64,000 bases of DNA, from the NCBI GenBank assembly GCA_963708095.1, contig OY970182.1, positions 1,116,001 to 1,180,000 on the forward strand, read 5' to 3'. This document shows, piece after piece, positions 52,444 through 60,655 of the stretch. Position 1 is the first letter of the stretch, and every line of letters begins with the position of its first letter. This stretch comes from JAJZVS01 sp963708095. GTDB lineage: Bacteria; Pseudomonadota; Alphaproteobacteria; Acetobacterales; Acetobacteraceae. Made by a program: the position numbers and the translations under genes. The notes beneath the pieces are model-generated. The model saw nothing but the letters and a program-made list of their open reading frames with translations. It was not told the DNA's origin and ran no database searches.

Positions 52444-52959
52444 ATGCAGCCTCCCTTCGCCGCGCCCGAGGACCCCAGCGCCGCCGCCGCCATCGCCGCG
52501 ATCGGCGAGGAACTTGCGGTGTTCGACGACTGGATGGACCGCTACCAGTACATTATCGACCTCGGCCGCAAACTGCCGCCCTTCCCCGAAGCCTGGATGG
52601 ACGAGGCGCACCGCGTCCAGGGCTGCCAGAGCAAGGTGTGGATGGAAGCGTGCCGTGCCGACGGCCGGCTGTTCCTCGCCGGCGCGTCGGACGCGGCGAT
52701 CGTGAGCGGCCTCGTCTCGCTGCTCCTGCGCGTCTATTCCGGGCGAACCCCGGCCGAGATCGCCGCCACCGATCCCGCCTTCCTGCGCGACCTCGGGTTG
52801 ATCGAGGCGCTGTCCACCAACCGCGGCAACGGCGTCGCGGCAATGGCGCGCCGCATCCGCGACCTGGCGGCCGCATCCCCTCTCCCCCTCCCGCAAGGGG
52901 AGGAGGAGACGCAGGCAACCCCTTGCCAGACAGGACGATCGGGGCGATCTACCACCTGA
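52444..52959 (+). CDS. sufE: SufE-family sulfur acceptor protein
   Basis: This 171-residue protein has the SufE core: IGEELAVFDDWMDRYQYIID, KLPPFPEAWMDEAHRVQGCQ with the acceptor Cys in QGCQSKVW, and LVSLLLRVYSGRTPAEIAAT. It takes sulfur from SufS for Fe-S assembly. The C-terminal ~30 residues (PLPLPQGEEETQATPCQTGR) look non-native, with a repetitive CCCTCTCCCCCTCCC tract in the DNA. Next to a NifU-like scaffold gene, consistent with a shared Fe-S role. Confidence 0.9.
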   Translation: MQPPFAAPEDPSAAAAIAAIGEELAVFDDWMDRYQYIIDLGRKLPPFPEAWMDEAHRVQGCQSKVWMEACRADGRLFLAGASDAAIVSGLVSLLLRVYSGRTPAEIAATDPAFLRDLGLIEALSTNRGNGVAAMARRIRDLAAASPLPLPQGEEETQATPCQTGRSGRSTT

Positions 52960-53003
52960 CCGGACCCGATTGGTCCCCTTTCCTCCCACCCGAGGCTCGC
53001 CCC

Positions 53004-53570
53004 ATGTTTATCGAGACCGAAGGCACACCCAACCCCGCCACCCTGAAATTCCTCCCCGGCCGCGAGGTGCTGGGCGCGCGCACCGCCGATTTCGCCACCG
53101 CGGAGGCCGCCGGATCGAGCCCGCTCGCCGGCGCGCTCTTCGCCATCCCCGGCGTCGCGCGCGTCTTCCTCGGCGACGATTTCGTCAGCGTGACGAAGAC
53201 CGAGGCCACCGACTGGCCGACGCTCAAGCCGCAGGTGCTCGCCGCCCTGATGGAGCATTTCCTCGCCGGCCGCCCCACGATGGAAGGCCTGGAGGCGGCG
53301 GACGAGGATCTGGTCGAGCCGATCGCGCCTGAGGATGAGGAAATCGTCGCCCAGATCCGCGAGCTGCTCGACACCCGCGTCCGCCCCGCGGTCGCCGGCG
53401 ACGGCGGCGACATCGTCTTCCGCGGCTATCGGGAAGGCGTGGTGAAGCTGCATATGCAGGGCTCCTGCTCCGGCTGCCCCTCCTCCAGTGCCACCCTCAA
53501 GCACGGGATCGAAAACATGCTGCGCCATTACGTGCCGGAAGTCGTTGCGGTCGAGCAGGTGGAACTGTGA
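53004..53570 (+). CDS. nfuA: NifU-family Fe-S scaffold (Nfu type)
   Basis: The 188-residue protein starts at ATG 53004 (MFIETEGTPNPATLKFLPGR), the Nfu N-terminal domain. The C-terminal NifU domain has IRELLDTRVRPAVAGDGGDI and MQGSCSGCPSSSATLKHGIE with the CxxC that holds an Fe-S cluster. It carries Fe-S clusters to apo-proteins. It shares the last base with the following nitroreductase gene (TGATG). Confidence 0.92.
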   Translation: MFIETEGTPNPATLKFLPGREVLGARTADFATAEAAGSSPLAGALFAIPGVARVFLGDDFVSVTKTEATDWPTLKPQVLAALMEHFLAGRPTMEGLEAADEDLVEPIAPEDEEIVAQIRELLDTRVRPAVAGDGGDIVFRGYREGVVKLHMQGSCSGCPSSSATLKHGIENMLRHYVPEVVAVEQVEL

Positions 53571-54154
53571 TGCCGGACGACGCCACGCTCGACCAGCTGC
53601 TGCGTGAGGCCCGTACCCACAACAAATGGCGCAACGAACCGGTCTCGGACGATACCCTGATCGCGCTGCACGACCTGCTGAAATGGGGTCCGACGTCGGC
53701 GAATTCCTCGCCGGCGCGGTTCCTGTTCCTGCGCACGCCGGAGGCGAAGCAGCGGCTGGCGCCGGCGCTCTCGTCGGGCAACCTCGAGAAGACCATGGCG
53801 GCGCCGGTGACCGTGATCGTCGCCTACGATCCGCATTTCTACGAGCATCTGCCGCGGCTGTTTCCGCACAACCCGGATGCGCGGTCGTGGTTCACCAGCA
53901 ACGATACGCTTGCCGCGACCACCGCGTTCCGCAACGGAACGTTGCAGGGTGCGTATCTGATGATCGCGGCGCGCGCGCTCGGGCTCGATGTCGGGGCGAT
54001 GTCGGGCTTCGACAACGACAAGGTCGATGCCGAATTCCTGGCTGCCGAGGGCTGGCGGTCCAATTTCCTCTGCAACCTCGGCCATGGCGATCCGGATGGC
54101 CTGTTTCCGCGCTCCCCGCGGTTCGACTTCGCGGACGCCTGCCGGTTGCTGTAG
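53570..54154 (+). CDS. Nitroreductase-family protein, RutE/HadB-like (malonic semialdehyde reductase)
   Basis: The 194-residue flavoprotein has TLDQLLREARTHNKWRNEPV, LKWGPTSANSSPARFLFLRT with the FMN-binding NSSPxRF, and GRSWFTSNDT-like AARALGLDVGAMSGFDND. These match RutE, which reduces malonic semialdehyde from pyrimidine degradation. No other rut genes are in the window, so a general nitro- or aldehyde reductase role is equally likely. ATG 53570 overlaps the Nfu stop. Confidence 0.85.
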   Translation: MPDDATLDQLLREARTHNKWRNEPVSDDTLIALHDLLKWGPTSANSSPARFLFLRTPEAKQRLAPALSSGNLEKTMAAPVTVIVAYDPHFYEHLPRLFPHNPDARSWFTSNDTLAATTAFRNGTLQGAYLMIAARALGLDVGAMSGFDNDKVDAEFLAAEGWRSNFLCNLGHGDPDGLFPRSPRFDFADACRLL

Positions 54155-54179
54155 GCGGCCCGTGGGGATGGCGCACGGG

Positions 54180-55007
54180 ATGCGGATCCTGACCCTGGAT
54201 GCCGCGCTCGGCGCCTGTTCCGCGGGGGTGGTCGAGGACGGGGTCCTGGGTGCGCATGCCACGCGCGCCGCGGCGCAGGGCCAGGCCGAGGCGCTCGCGG
54301 CGATGGCGGCTTCGGTGCTGGGCCGAGCGCCCGCGGGGGCAGCGGGATTTGATAGCGGGCCGGGCGCCGTGTCGTTCCCGAAACTCGACGCGGTGGCCGT
54401 CACCGTCGGGCCCGGCAGCTTCACCGGCATCCGGGCGGCGCTGGCGCTGGCGCACGGGATCGCACTCGCGTGCGCGATCCCGGTGATCGGCGTGAGCGTT
54501 GGCGAGGCTCTGGCGGCAACACTGACCCTGCCTGACGGTTGGACTTTGTGGAGCGCGATCGACAGCCGCCGCGGCCGGGTGTTTCTGGAGCGCGCTTACG
54601 CCGCAGCGGCGCTCACGCCCCGATCCGGCGCCGCGGCCCCGACCACGTCCCCTTCCGGGGTCCCGGCACCGATCACGCCCTCTTCCGGGACCGCGGCGCA
54701 GGAGGGCGACGTCATCGGCGCCGTACTGGAGGCGCTGCCGCCGCTGGGCCCGAAGGTGGCGCTGGCCGGTGATACCGCCGCGACGGTGGCGGCGTATCTG
54801 GCGGCACGCGGCACCGAAGTGATGCTGACGGATGCCCGCCTGCCCGCGCCCCTCGGGATCGCGATGGCAGCGGGCGCGCGCCGGGCGGGCCGGCTGCCGT
54901 CGCGCGAGGCGCTGCCGCTGTATGTCGATCTGCCGGCGGTGAAGCTGCCGGCAACCCCGCCGCGGCCCCCACCCGGCCCGGTCGCGGCAGCCCCGGCGAC
55001 GGGATGA
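54180..55007 (+). CDS. tsaB: tRNA threonylcarbamoyladenosine biosynthesis protein TsaB
   Basis: The 275-residue ASKHA-fold protein begins MRILTLDAALGACSAGVVED and has AVAVTVGPGSFTGIRAALAL (GPGSFTGxR) and GVSVGEALAATL. It supports TsaD in making t6A37 in tRNA. Residues ~141-172 contain an unusual degenerate 10-residue repeat (ALTPRSGAAA, PTTSPSGVPA, PITPSSGTAA). ATG 54180 was preferred; an upstream ATG 54168 would add four residues. Four-base overlap with rimI. Confidence 0.93.
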   Translation: MRILTLDAALGACSAGVVEDGVLGAHATRAAAQGQAEALAAMAASVLGRAPAGAAGFDSGPGAVSFPKLDAVAVTVGPGSFTGIRAALALAHGIALACAIPVIGVSVGEALAATLTLPDGWTLWSAIDSRRGRVFLERAYAAAALTPRSGAAAPTTSPSGVPAPITPSSGTAAQEGDVIGAVLEALPPLGPKVALAGDTAATVAAYLAARGTEVMLTDARLPAPLGIAMAAGARRAGRLPSREALPLYVDLPAVKLPATPPRPPPGPVAAAPATG

Positions 55008-55450
55008 TCGCGGCAACTCCGGCCGCCGCTGAGGCGCTCGCCGCCCTGCACGCGGCCGCGTTTCCGCCGGAGGACGCCTGGGACGCCGCCGCGTTCGCCG
55101 CCCAGCTTGCCCTGCCCGGCGTGTTCGCCCGGCTGCATCCGGACGGCGGTCTGGTGGTGGCGCGGGTGGCCGGGGACGAGGCGGAAATCTTGACCCTGGC
55201 GGTTGTCCCGACGGCGCGCCGGGCGGGACTGGGCCGCGCCCTGCTGGCGGCGGCGGTGGCGGAGGCTGCGGCCTGCGGTGCGCAGGTGATGTTCCTGGAG
55301 GTCGCCGCGGCAAACGAGGCGGCGCGCGCGCTCTATGCGGCGAGCGGATTCGTCCCGGTGGGGCGGCGGCGGCGCTATTACGCGGACGGACAGGACGCGC
55401 TGGTCCTGCGCGCCGCGCTCAGTCCCCCCGGCACAGCAGCAGCCGGCTGA
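55004..55450 (+). CDS. rimI: Ribosomal protein S18-alanine N-acetyltransferase RimI
   Basis: The 148-residue GNAT has LTLAVVPTARRAGLGRALLA (acetyl-CoA loop RxxGxG, here RRAGLG), MFLEVAAANEAARALYAASG and FVPVGRRRRYYADGQDALVL. It acetylates the N-terminus of S18. The order tsaB-rimI is conserved. Its 3' end overlaps a convergent TusA-like gene by 32 bases. Confidence 0.9.
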   Translation: MIAATPAAAEALAALHAAAFPPEDAWDAAAFAAQLALPGVFARLHPDGGLVVARVAGDEAEILTLAVVPTARRAGLGRALLAAAVAEAAACGAQVMFLEVAAANEAARALYAASGFVPVGRRRRYYADGQDALVLRAALSPPGTAAAG

Positions 55451-55751
55451 CCCCGTCGGCGCCGGTGTCGAGGGCCAGCACCGCGTGCCCGAGTTCGGCG
55501 GCGGCCCGCGGCACGTTGGCCAGCGGCTCGGCGCCGCGCAGCCGCACGAGCAGGGTCTGCCCCGGCTGCATCCGATCGAGCGCCAGCCGGGTGCGGACGA
55601 AGGTCATCGGGCAGAGCTCGCCCGTGATGTCGAGCTCCCGGTCTGCGGGACCGTGGGCTTCGGCGGGACCGTGGGCTGGAGTATGGCGCCCGGCCGGATC
55701 GTCGCGAACCCTGGCGGGGAAGGCGGAAGGCGGAACGACCATGGGATGCAT
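55419..55751 (-). CDS. TusA-like sulfurtransferase
   Basis: The 110-residue protein has a 36-residue Pro/His-rich leader, then the TusA core LDITGELCPMTFVRTRLALD with the active Cys in ELCPMT and RMQPGQTLLVRLRGAEPLAN. TusA-like proteins relay sulfur in tRNA thiolation or metabolism. Its start is ~140 bases from mucR, divergent, with a perfect 8-bp dyad between. Confidence 0.85.
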   Translation of the reverse strand: MHPMVVPPSAFPARVRDDPAGRHTPAHGPAEAHGPADRELDITGELCPMTFVRTRLALDRMQPGQTLLVRLRGAEPLANVPRAAAELGHAVLALDTGADGVSRLLLCRGD

Positions 55752-55778
55752 CGTGCCTGGTTGCGGGACCGCCCGGGT

Positions 55779-55800
55779 CCGCGGTTACTGGCAACCGCGG
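55779..55800. promoter_or_regulatory. Perfect dyad between divergent tusA-like and mucR genes
   Basis: CCGCGGTT-ACTGGC-AACCGCGG has an exact 8-bp inverted repeat, 28 bases upstream of the tusA-like start and ~90 bases before mucR. It may be an operator for the divergent pair. A TATATAG element at ~55854-55860 could be the mucR -10. Confidence 0.45.
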
Positions 55801-55889
55801 CGGTTGTGCCGCACACTGGCCAGTATCATTAGCGAATCGTCGAGCAACGCCATATATAGGGCAAATCACAAGCAACGGAAGGGATCGCG

Positions 55890-56303
55890 ATGGCCGAGCA
55901 TCCGGCGACGAGTACCGTCCTGGGCCTTACCGCGCAGATCGTTTCGGCACATGTCTCCCACAACGCGGTAGCCCCGGATGCGTTGCCGGCGCTGATCCAG
56001 GACGTCTACCGGACGCTCGCGGGAATTGGGCGCGAACCGGCGGCGCCGGATCGACCGCAACCGGCGGTCCCGGTGAAGAAATCCGTATTCGCCGATTACA
56101 TCATCTGCCTGGAAGACGGCAAACAGCTCAAGATGCTGCGCCGGCACCTCAAGACCGCCTACGACATGACCCCGGAGCAGTATCGGGAGCGTTGGGGGCT
56201 GCCGGCCGACTATCCGATGGTGGCGCCGCGCTACGCCCAGCATCGGTCCTCGCTGGCCAAGAAGATCGGCCTCGGCACCAAACCGCGCGAGCCGCGCAAC
56301 TGA
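55890..56303 (+). CDS. mucR: MucR/Ros-family transcriptional regulator
   Basis: The 137-residue protein has the Ros-type domain FADYIICLEDGKQLKMLRRH and LKTAYDMTPEQYRERWGLPA, then DYPMVAPRYAQHRSSLAKKI. Compared with Ros, the second Cys is Asp (CLED) and the distal His is not visible, so the zinc site is reduced as in some Mesorhizobium homologues. MucR proteins bind AT-rich DNA and act as H-NS-like silencers of surface polysaccharide, motility and symbiosis genes. A highly AT-rich segment lies at 43956-43995. Confidence 0.93.
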   Translation: MAEHPATSTVLGLTAQIVSAHVSHNAVAPDALPALIQDVYRTLAGIGREPAAPDRPQPAVPVKKSVFADYIICLEDGKQLKMLRRHLKTAYDMTPEQYRERWGLPADYPMVAPRYAQHRSSLAKKIGLGTKPREPRN

Positions 56304-56586
56304 CAGAGGCCGAGGGAGCGGTGCCGGCGGCGGGCGCACCGATGACGGACGCCTCCACGACCTGCTGCTTTCGCGCCTTCTTCGCCCCGGGCGGGCGCTT
56401 GCCCCGCGGTATGCGATGGCGGTTTGCGTTGCCGGGGGGCGGACCGGTAAACTGATCGCGCCCGGCCCGGCGCCGGCATGTGGCAAGCGCGGCGATCGGG
56501 TCCCGACCCGTCTCTCCGGGCGCGCCGGCATGCGGCATGCCGATCCGGGCCCCGGCGTGGCCCCCGGTCCACACCCGGCCAGTCCC

Positions 56587-57129
56587 ATGCCGGCCAATCC
56601 CACGGGGAAGAAAGTGGAATCGCGCATCGAGCTTCTTTGCGTCGAGCGGGGCCTCAAAATGACCGGCCAGCGCCGGGTCATCGCCCGAGTCCTGTCGGAA
56701 GCGTCGGACCATCCGGACGTGGAGGAGCTGTACCGTCGCGCCACCAGGCTCGACGCGCGCATCTCGATCGCCACCGTCTATCGCACCGTGCGGCTGCTGG
56801 AGGAGCGCGGCATCCTGGAGCGGCGCGATTTCGGGGGCGGCCGCGCGCGCTACGAGCCGACCGAGCACGGCCACCACTATCATCTGATCGACATCGACAC
56901 CGGCAAGGTGATCGAATTCCAGGATCCGGAGCACGAGCGGCTGATGCAGGCGGTGGCGGAACGGCTCGGCTTCGATCTGGTGTCGCTGCGCCTCGAGCTG
57001 TTCGGCCGCCGCCGTACCGCGGCGGGGACAGAGCCCCGGCGCCCGACCGGAAGCGCGCACCCGGCCGACCGAGCCGACGATGGATCGGCCGCCGTGCTTG
57101 CCGCCGCGCCCGCCAGGCCCGTACGATGA
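56587..57129 (+). CDS. fur: Fur-family metal regulator
   Basis: The 180-residue protein starts at ATG 56587. The HTH is at 24-70 (KMTGQRRVIARVLSEASDHP, ARISIATVYRTVRLLEERGI); the metal domain has EHGHHYHLIDIDTGKVIEFQ and DPEHERLMQAV. In Fur the sequence is HHDHL; here the Asp is replaced by Tyr98 and no CxxC is present. The C-terminal ~40 residues (GRRRTAAGTEPRRPTG) are non-conserved. It may be an Irr- or Mur-like variant rather than canonical Fe-Fur. It precedes olsB by 25 bases. Confidence 0.88.
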   Translation: MPANPTGKKVESRIELLCVERGLKMTGQRRVIARVLSEASDHPDVEELYRRATRLDARISIATVYRTVRLLEERGILERRDFGGGRARYEPTEHGHHYHLIDIDTGKVIEFQDPEHERLMQAVAERLGFDLVSLRLELFGRRRTAAGTEPRRPTGSAHPADRADDGSAAVLAAAPARPVR

Positions 57130-57154
57130 TGCCCGGCGCGATGACCCCGCCCCG

Positions 57155-58120
57155 ATGACCGATCCTCTCAAGCCCGGCGCCCCTGAAGCCGGCGCTCAAC
57201 GCCGCGGCCCTCCGCTGGCCGCCACGCTGGGCATCCGGGGTGCCAACGGAGCGACAGGCGCAGACGCGGCGACTGACAGCTGGCTCGCGGACCGGGAATT
57301 GGAGGCCGACCCGGAGCACCGGTCCGCCGGTTTCCCGGAACTGCGGGCGGGCAACCTCGGCGTCCGCCTGGCGGTCACCGCGGCCGAGCTCGATGCCGTG
57401 CAGGCGCTGCGCTTCCGCGTCTTCTACGGCGAGATGGGCGCCAGCGCCGATCCCGCTACGCGCGCGAGCGGGCGCGACCGCGACCGTTACGATACCGTGG
57501 CGGACCATCTGCTGGTGATCGACCACGCGATCGGCCCGGGAGCGGAAGGGGTGGTCGGGACCTACCGCCTGATCCGCCGCGCCGCGGCGGAGACGGCCGG
57601 AGGGTTCTATTCGCTCGCCGAATACGACCTCGGCCCGATCCTGCACTTTCCCGGCCGCCTGCTTGAGCTCGGCCGGTCCTGCGTCGACGCCGACTACCGC
57701 AACCGGGCGGTGATGCAGCTGCTCTGGGGCGGCATCGCCGCCTACGTGTTCGATCACCGGATCGACCTGATGTTCGGCTGCGCCAGCCTGCCCGGCACCG
57801 ATCCCGACGCGCTGGCAGCCGAGCTCACCTACCTGTACGAACACCACCTGGCCGCGCCCGAGCTGCGTCCGCGAGCCCTGCCCGAGCGCTATGTCGACAT
57901 GCGCCGCGCCCCGCCCGGCACGGTGGACGCGCGCCACGCGCTCGCCCTGCTGCCGCCGCTGATCAAAGGCTACCTCCGGCTCGGCGGCTTCGTGGGCGAC
58001 GGCGCGGTGATCGACCGCCAGTTCAACACCACCGACGTCGCGATCGTGGTGAAGACCGACCTCGTCACCGAGAAATACTATCGCCATTATGAACGCCAAG
58101 TGCGCGACGCTCCCGGCTGA
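57155..58120 (+). CDS. olsB: L-ornithine N(alpha)-acyltransferase OlsB-like
   Basis: The 321-residue protein starts at ATG 57155. The OlsB domain has LRAGNLGVRLAVTAAELDAV, FRVFYGEMGASADP, DRYDTVADHLLVIDH, FYSLAEYDLGPILHFPGRLL and ELGRSCVDADYRNRAVMQLL. It adds a hydroxy-acyl chain to ornithine in ornithine-lipid synthesis. The N-terminal ~70 residues are a non-conserved extension. It overlaps the lnt frame only if the upstream lnt start is used. Confidence 0.88.
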   Translation: MTDPLKPGAPEAGAQRRGPPLAATLGIRGANGATGADAATDSWLADRELEADPEHRSAGFPELRAGNLGVRLAVTAAELDAVQALRFRVFYGEMGASADPATRASGRDRDRYDTVADHLLVIDHAIGPGAEGVVGTYRLIRRAAAETAGGFYSLAEYDLGPILHFPGRLLELGRSCVDADYRNRAVMQLLWGGIAAYVFDHRIDLMFGCASLPGTDPDALAAELTYLYEHHLAAPELRPRALPERYVDMRRAPPGTVDARHALALLPPLIKGYLRLGGFVGDGAVIDRQFNTTDVAIVVKTDLVTEKYYRHYERQVRDAPG

Positions 58121-58127
58121 GGCCCCG

Positions 58128-59774
58128 ATGCGCGCCGTCGGACGTCGATGGTGGGTGCGCTGGCCGCGGATCGCCGGCCGGCTCGCCGCGCGCGTGGTCT
58201 TCCTGCGCGGCTGGCGGGCCGACGGGCTCGCGCTGCTGTTCGGGCTGCTGTCGGCGCTCGCCTTCCCGCCGCTGTTCGCGCTGCCGGTGCTGCTGGTCGC
58301 GATCCCCGGGCTGCTGCTGCTGATCGACGGCGCGCGCGGCCCGGCCGTCGCCGCGCGGCGTGGCTTCTGGTTCGGCTTCGGCTGCAACCTGATCGGCCTC
58401 TATTGGATCACCGAAGCGATCCTGGTGGAGGCGGCGCGTTTCTGGTGGCTGGTGCCGCTCGCGGTGCCGGCGCTCGCCGCGGTGCTGGCGGTGTTCGTCG
58501 CCGCGACCGCCGCGGTGGCGAAGCTTGCGCGGGCGGGCTGGCCGCGGGTTTTCGCGCTGGCCGGGGCCTGGGTGCTGGCCGACCTCGCGCGGCAGTTCGC
58601 CTTCACCGGCTTTCCCTGGAACCTCTGGGGCAGTGTGTGGGAGTTCCCGGGCCGGTTCGGCGACATCTTCATCCAGCCGGCAGCGCTGGTCAGCATCCAC
58701 GGGCTGACCTTGGCCACCCTGCTGCTGGCGGCGACGCCTCTGCTCGCCTGGCGCTGGCGTGTGGCCGGCGCGGCGCTGCTGGCGGCGTGGGTCGGCTTCG
58801 GGCTGGTGCGGCTGGCCGCGCCGCTGCCGCCGGGGCCGGGGATCACCGCGGTGCTGGTGCAGGGCGACGTGGCCGAGGGCGAGAAATGGAGCCAGGCCCT
58901 CGCCATGAAGATTTTCCAGCGCTACCTGGCGCTGACCCGCGACGGCTTGGCCCAGATTTCCGTCCCCGGGGCCGCCGCCGGGGCCACTTCCGGGGCCACT
59001 TCCGGGGCCGCACCTGGCCACACCCTGGTGATCTGGCCCGAGACGGCAAGCCCGTATCTGCTCGGCTCCGAACCCGCGGTGCGGCAGGCCATCGCGCAAG
59101 CCGCCGGCGGGACCCCGGGGCGCACCGTGGCGCTGATCGGCGCGGTGCGCTACGGGCCTTACCGGCGCCCGCGCAACAGCCTGTTCGCACTGACCGGCCG
59201 CGGGCGCGTGGTCGGGATCTATGACAAATGGCATCTGGTGCCGTTCGGGGAATACCAGCCGGACTGGTTCCCCCTGCCGATCCAGGTCGTTCCCGGCGGC
59301 GGCTTCGCCCCCGGCCCTGGCCCGCGCACCCTGCACCTGCCCGGCCTGCCCCCCGTCGGGCCGCTGATCTGCTACGAGGCGATCTTCCCCGGCGAAGTGA
59401 TCGACGAGCACGACCGTCCGGCCTTCATGGTGAACGTGACCAACGACGCCTGGTTCGGCGACTCGACAGGACCGCATCAGCACCTGGCGGCGGCGCGGAT
59501 GCGGGCAGTGGAGGAAGGACTGCCGTTTTTGCGGGCGGCCAATACCGGCATCTCGGCCGTGTTCGACGCGCACGGGCATCTGCTCGCGCGGCTGCGACTG
59601 GACCGCGCCGGGGTGGTGGTGGCACCAGTAAGCGGCGCGCTGCCGGCGACGCCGTTTGCCCGATTCGGGTTGGCGGTGCCGTTCGTTCTGGCGGTCGCCG
59701 CGCTGTTCGCCGGATGGCTGGGCGCGCGACGCTGCCGTAGCCGAATGCCTCATAGGGAGTCAATGGAATCCTAA
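58128..59774 (+). CDS. lnt: Apolipoprotein N-acyltransferase
   Basis: The 548-residue protein (ATG 58128; an upstream ATG at 58089 would overlap olsB) has six N-terminal membrane helices, then the nitrilase domain with catalytic Glu (VIWPETASPY), Lys (IYDKWHLVPFGEY) and Cys (GPLICYEAIFPGE). A helix at the C-terminus (LAVPFVLAVAALFAGWLGAR) closes it. It adds the third acyl chain to lipoproteins. A tandem of three ~12-base units encodes GATSGATSGAAPG at ~58980-59015, between catalytic elements. Confidence 0.93.
   Translation: MRAVGRRWWVRWPRIAGRLAARVVFLRGWRADGLALLFGLLSALAFPPLFALPVLLVAIPGLLLLIDGARGPAVAARRGFWFGFGCNLIGLYWITEAILVEAARFWWLVPLAVPALAAVLAVFVAATAAVAKLARAGWPRVFALAGAWVLADLARQFAFTGFPWNLWGSVWEFPGRFGDIFIQPAALVSIHGLTLATLLLAATPLLAWRWRVAGAALLAAWVGFGLVRLAAPLPPGPGITAVLVQGDVAEGEKWSQALAMKIFQRYLALTRDGLAQISVPGAAAGATSGATSGAAPGHTLVIWPETASPYLLGSEPAVRQAIAQAAGGTPGRTVALIGAVRYGPYRRPRNSLFALTGRGRVVGIYDKWHLVPFGEYQPDWFPLPIQVVPGGGFAPGPGPRTLHLPGLPPVGPLICYEAIFPGEVIDEHDRPAFMVNVTNDAWFGDSTGPHQHLAAARMRAVEEGLPFLRAANTGISAVFDAHGHLLARLRLDRAGVVVAPVSGALPATPFARFGLAVPFVLAVAALFAGWLGARRCRSRMPHRESMES
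58980..59015 (+). repeat. Tandem 12-bp repeat within lnt
   Basis: GGGGCCACTTCC is present twice exactly (58980-58991, 58992-59003) and once diverged (GGGGCCGCACCT, 59004-59015). It keeps frame and encodes Gly-Ala-Thr-Ser-like residues in the nitrilase domain. Confidence 0.85.
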
Positions 59775-59833
59775 AATGAGAATCTGTCCCATTTTAGGGC
59801 AGCGTTGACAATTGAGGGTTGTGGATTTACATT
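59770..59833 (+). promoter_or_regulatory. Strong sigma-70-type promoter with upstream dyad (HTH gene)
   Basis: TTGACA (59805-59810), a 17-base spacer and TACATT (59828-59833) are near consensus. A perfect 9-bp inverted repeat CCTAAAATG (59770-59778) / CATTTTAGG (59790-59798) lies just upstream and includes the lnt stop codon. It is a plausible operator for autoregulation by the HTH protein encoded at 59902. Confidence 0.75.
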
Positions 59834-59901
59834 TTACTAACGCCTGGCGCAGTTATATGCTTCTGGGGAGCAGCACGCCCGGCTGGTTCGAAGAGGACAC
59901 C

Positions 59902-60396
59902 ATGATGCTCGACGAAACCAAGGGCAGCCGGGCAGACCCGCCGCCGCTCACGACAGTGCCGGCGGTGCCGGAGAAGGACGGGCGCCCGAGCCCGATCGAT
60001 GTGCATGTCGGCTCCCGCATCCGCCTGCGGCGTACCCTGCTTGGGATGTCGCAGGAACGGCTGGGCGAAGCGCTCGGGCTGACGTTCCAGCAGGTCCAGA
60101 AATACGAGCGCGGGGTGAACCGGGTTGGGGCCTCACGGCTGTTCGATCTGGCGCGGGTGCTGGATGTGGCGATCAGCTTCTTCTTCGACGACATGCCGGA
60201 CAGCGTGGCCGGCCCGCTCGGTGCCTCCGCCCGGCGCTTGCACGGGCTCGCGGAAGCTCAGGACCCGTTCGGCGACGACACCATGAACCGGCGGGAAACG
60301 CTCGAACTGGTGCGCGCCTACTATCGGATCGCCGATCCCGCGGTGCGCAAGCGGGTGTTCGACCTGATCAAGACCATGGGCCCGGCGGAGGGCTGA
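59902..60396 (+). CDS. XRE-family helix-turn-helix regulator
   Basis: The 164-residue protein has the HTH in IDVHVGSRIRLRRTLLGMSQ and ERLGEALGLTFQQVQKYERG, then NRVGASRLFDLARVLDVAIS and FFFDDMPDSVAGP. This form is typical of the regulator next to lnt and metK in Alphaproteobacteria. ATG 59902 (second ATG 59905) lies within reach of GAAGAGG. metK does not follow here; a hypothetical gene and fliO/fliP do, so local synteny is broken. Confidence 0.9.
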   Translation: MMLDETKGSRADPPPLTTVPAVPEKDGRPSPIDVHVGSRIRLRRTLLGMSQERLGEALGLTFQQVQKYERGVNRVGASRLFDLARVLDVAISFFFDDMPDSVAGPLGASARRLHGLAEAQDPFGDDTMNRRETLELVRAYYRIADPAVRKRVFDLIKTMGPAEG

Positions 60397-60655
60397 GGCC
60401 TCCCGCCACCCGGTTCCTGGCCCCCGGTTCCTGGGTAGCGTCTCGGGGGGGCGCATACAGGCATACGCGACATCCGGGCCCAGGCGATGGGGCGGCCGGA
60501 ACGAGCATGCATCCGGCCGGCACGCCGTCGCCAGACGGCTCTCCCCTTCCGCCAGGCCCGCCCCTACACCCTCCCTGCCGCCAGGATCGCCCATTCCGCT
60601 GCGCCCGGGGGGCGCGGAAAGGATTGATCAACCTTCGCAGGGTCTAATCCGGCCC
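60397..60655. other. Intergenic region
   Basis: No gene seen. It includes a direct repeat CCCGGTTCCTGG (about 60409 and 60422) and runs of G. The promoter of the downstream 60656 gene is probably here. Confidence 0.45.

Noticed and set aside
50535..52493. Minus-strand frame of 652 codons opposite the Xaa-Pro aminopeptidase
   Set aside because: GC shadow of the pepP gene; no domain recognised.
58065..59753. Minus-strand frame of 562 codons opposite lnt
   Set aside because: Gln/Arg/Pro/His-rich shadow of lnt.
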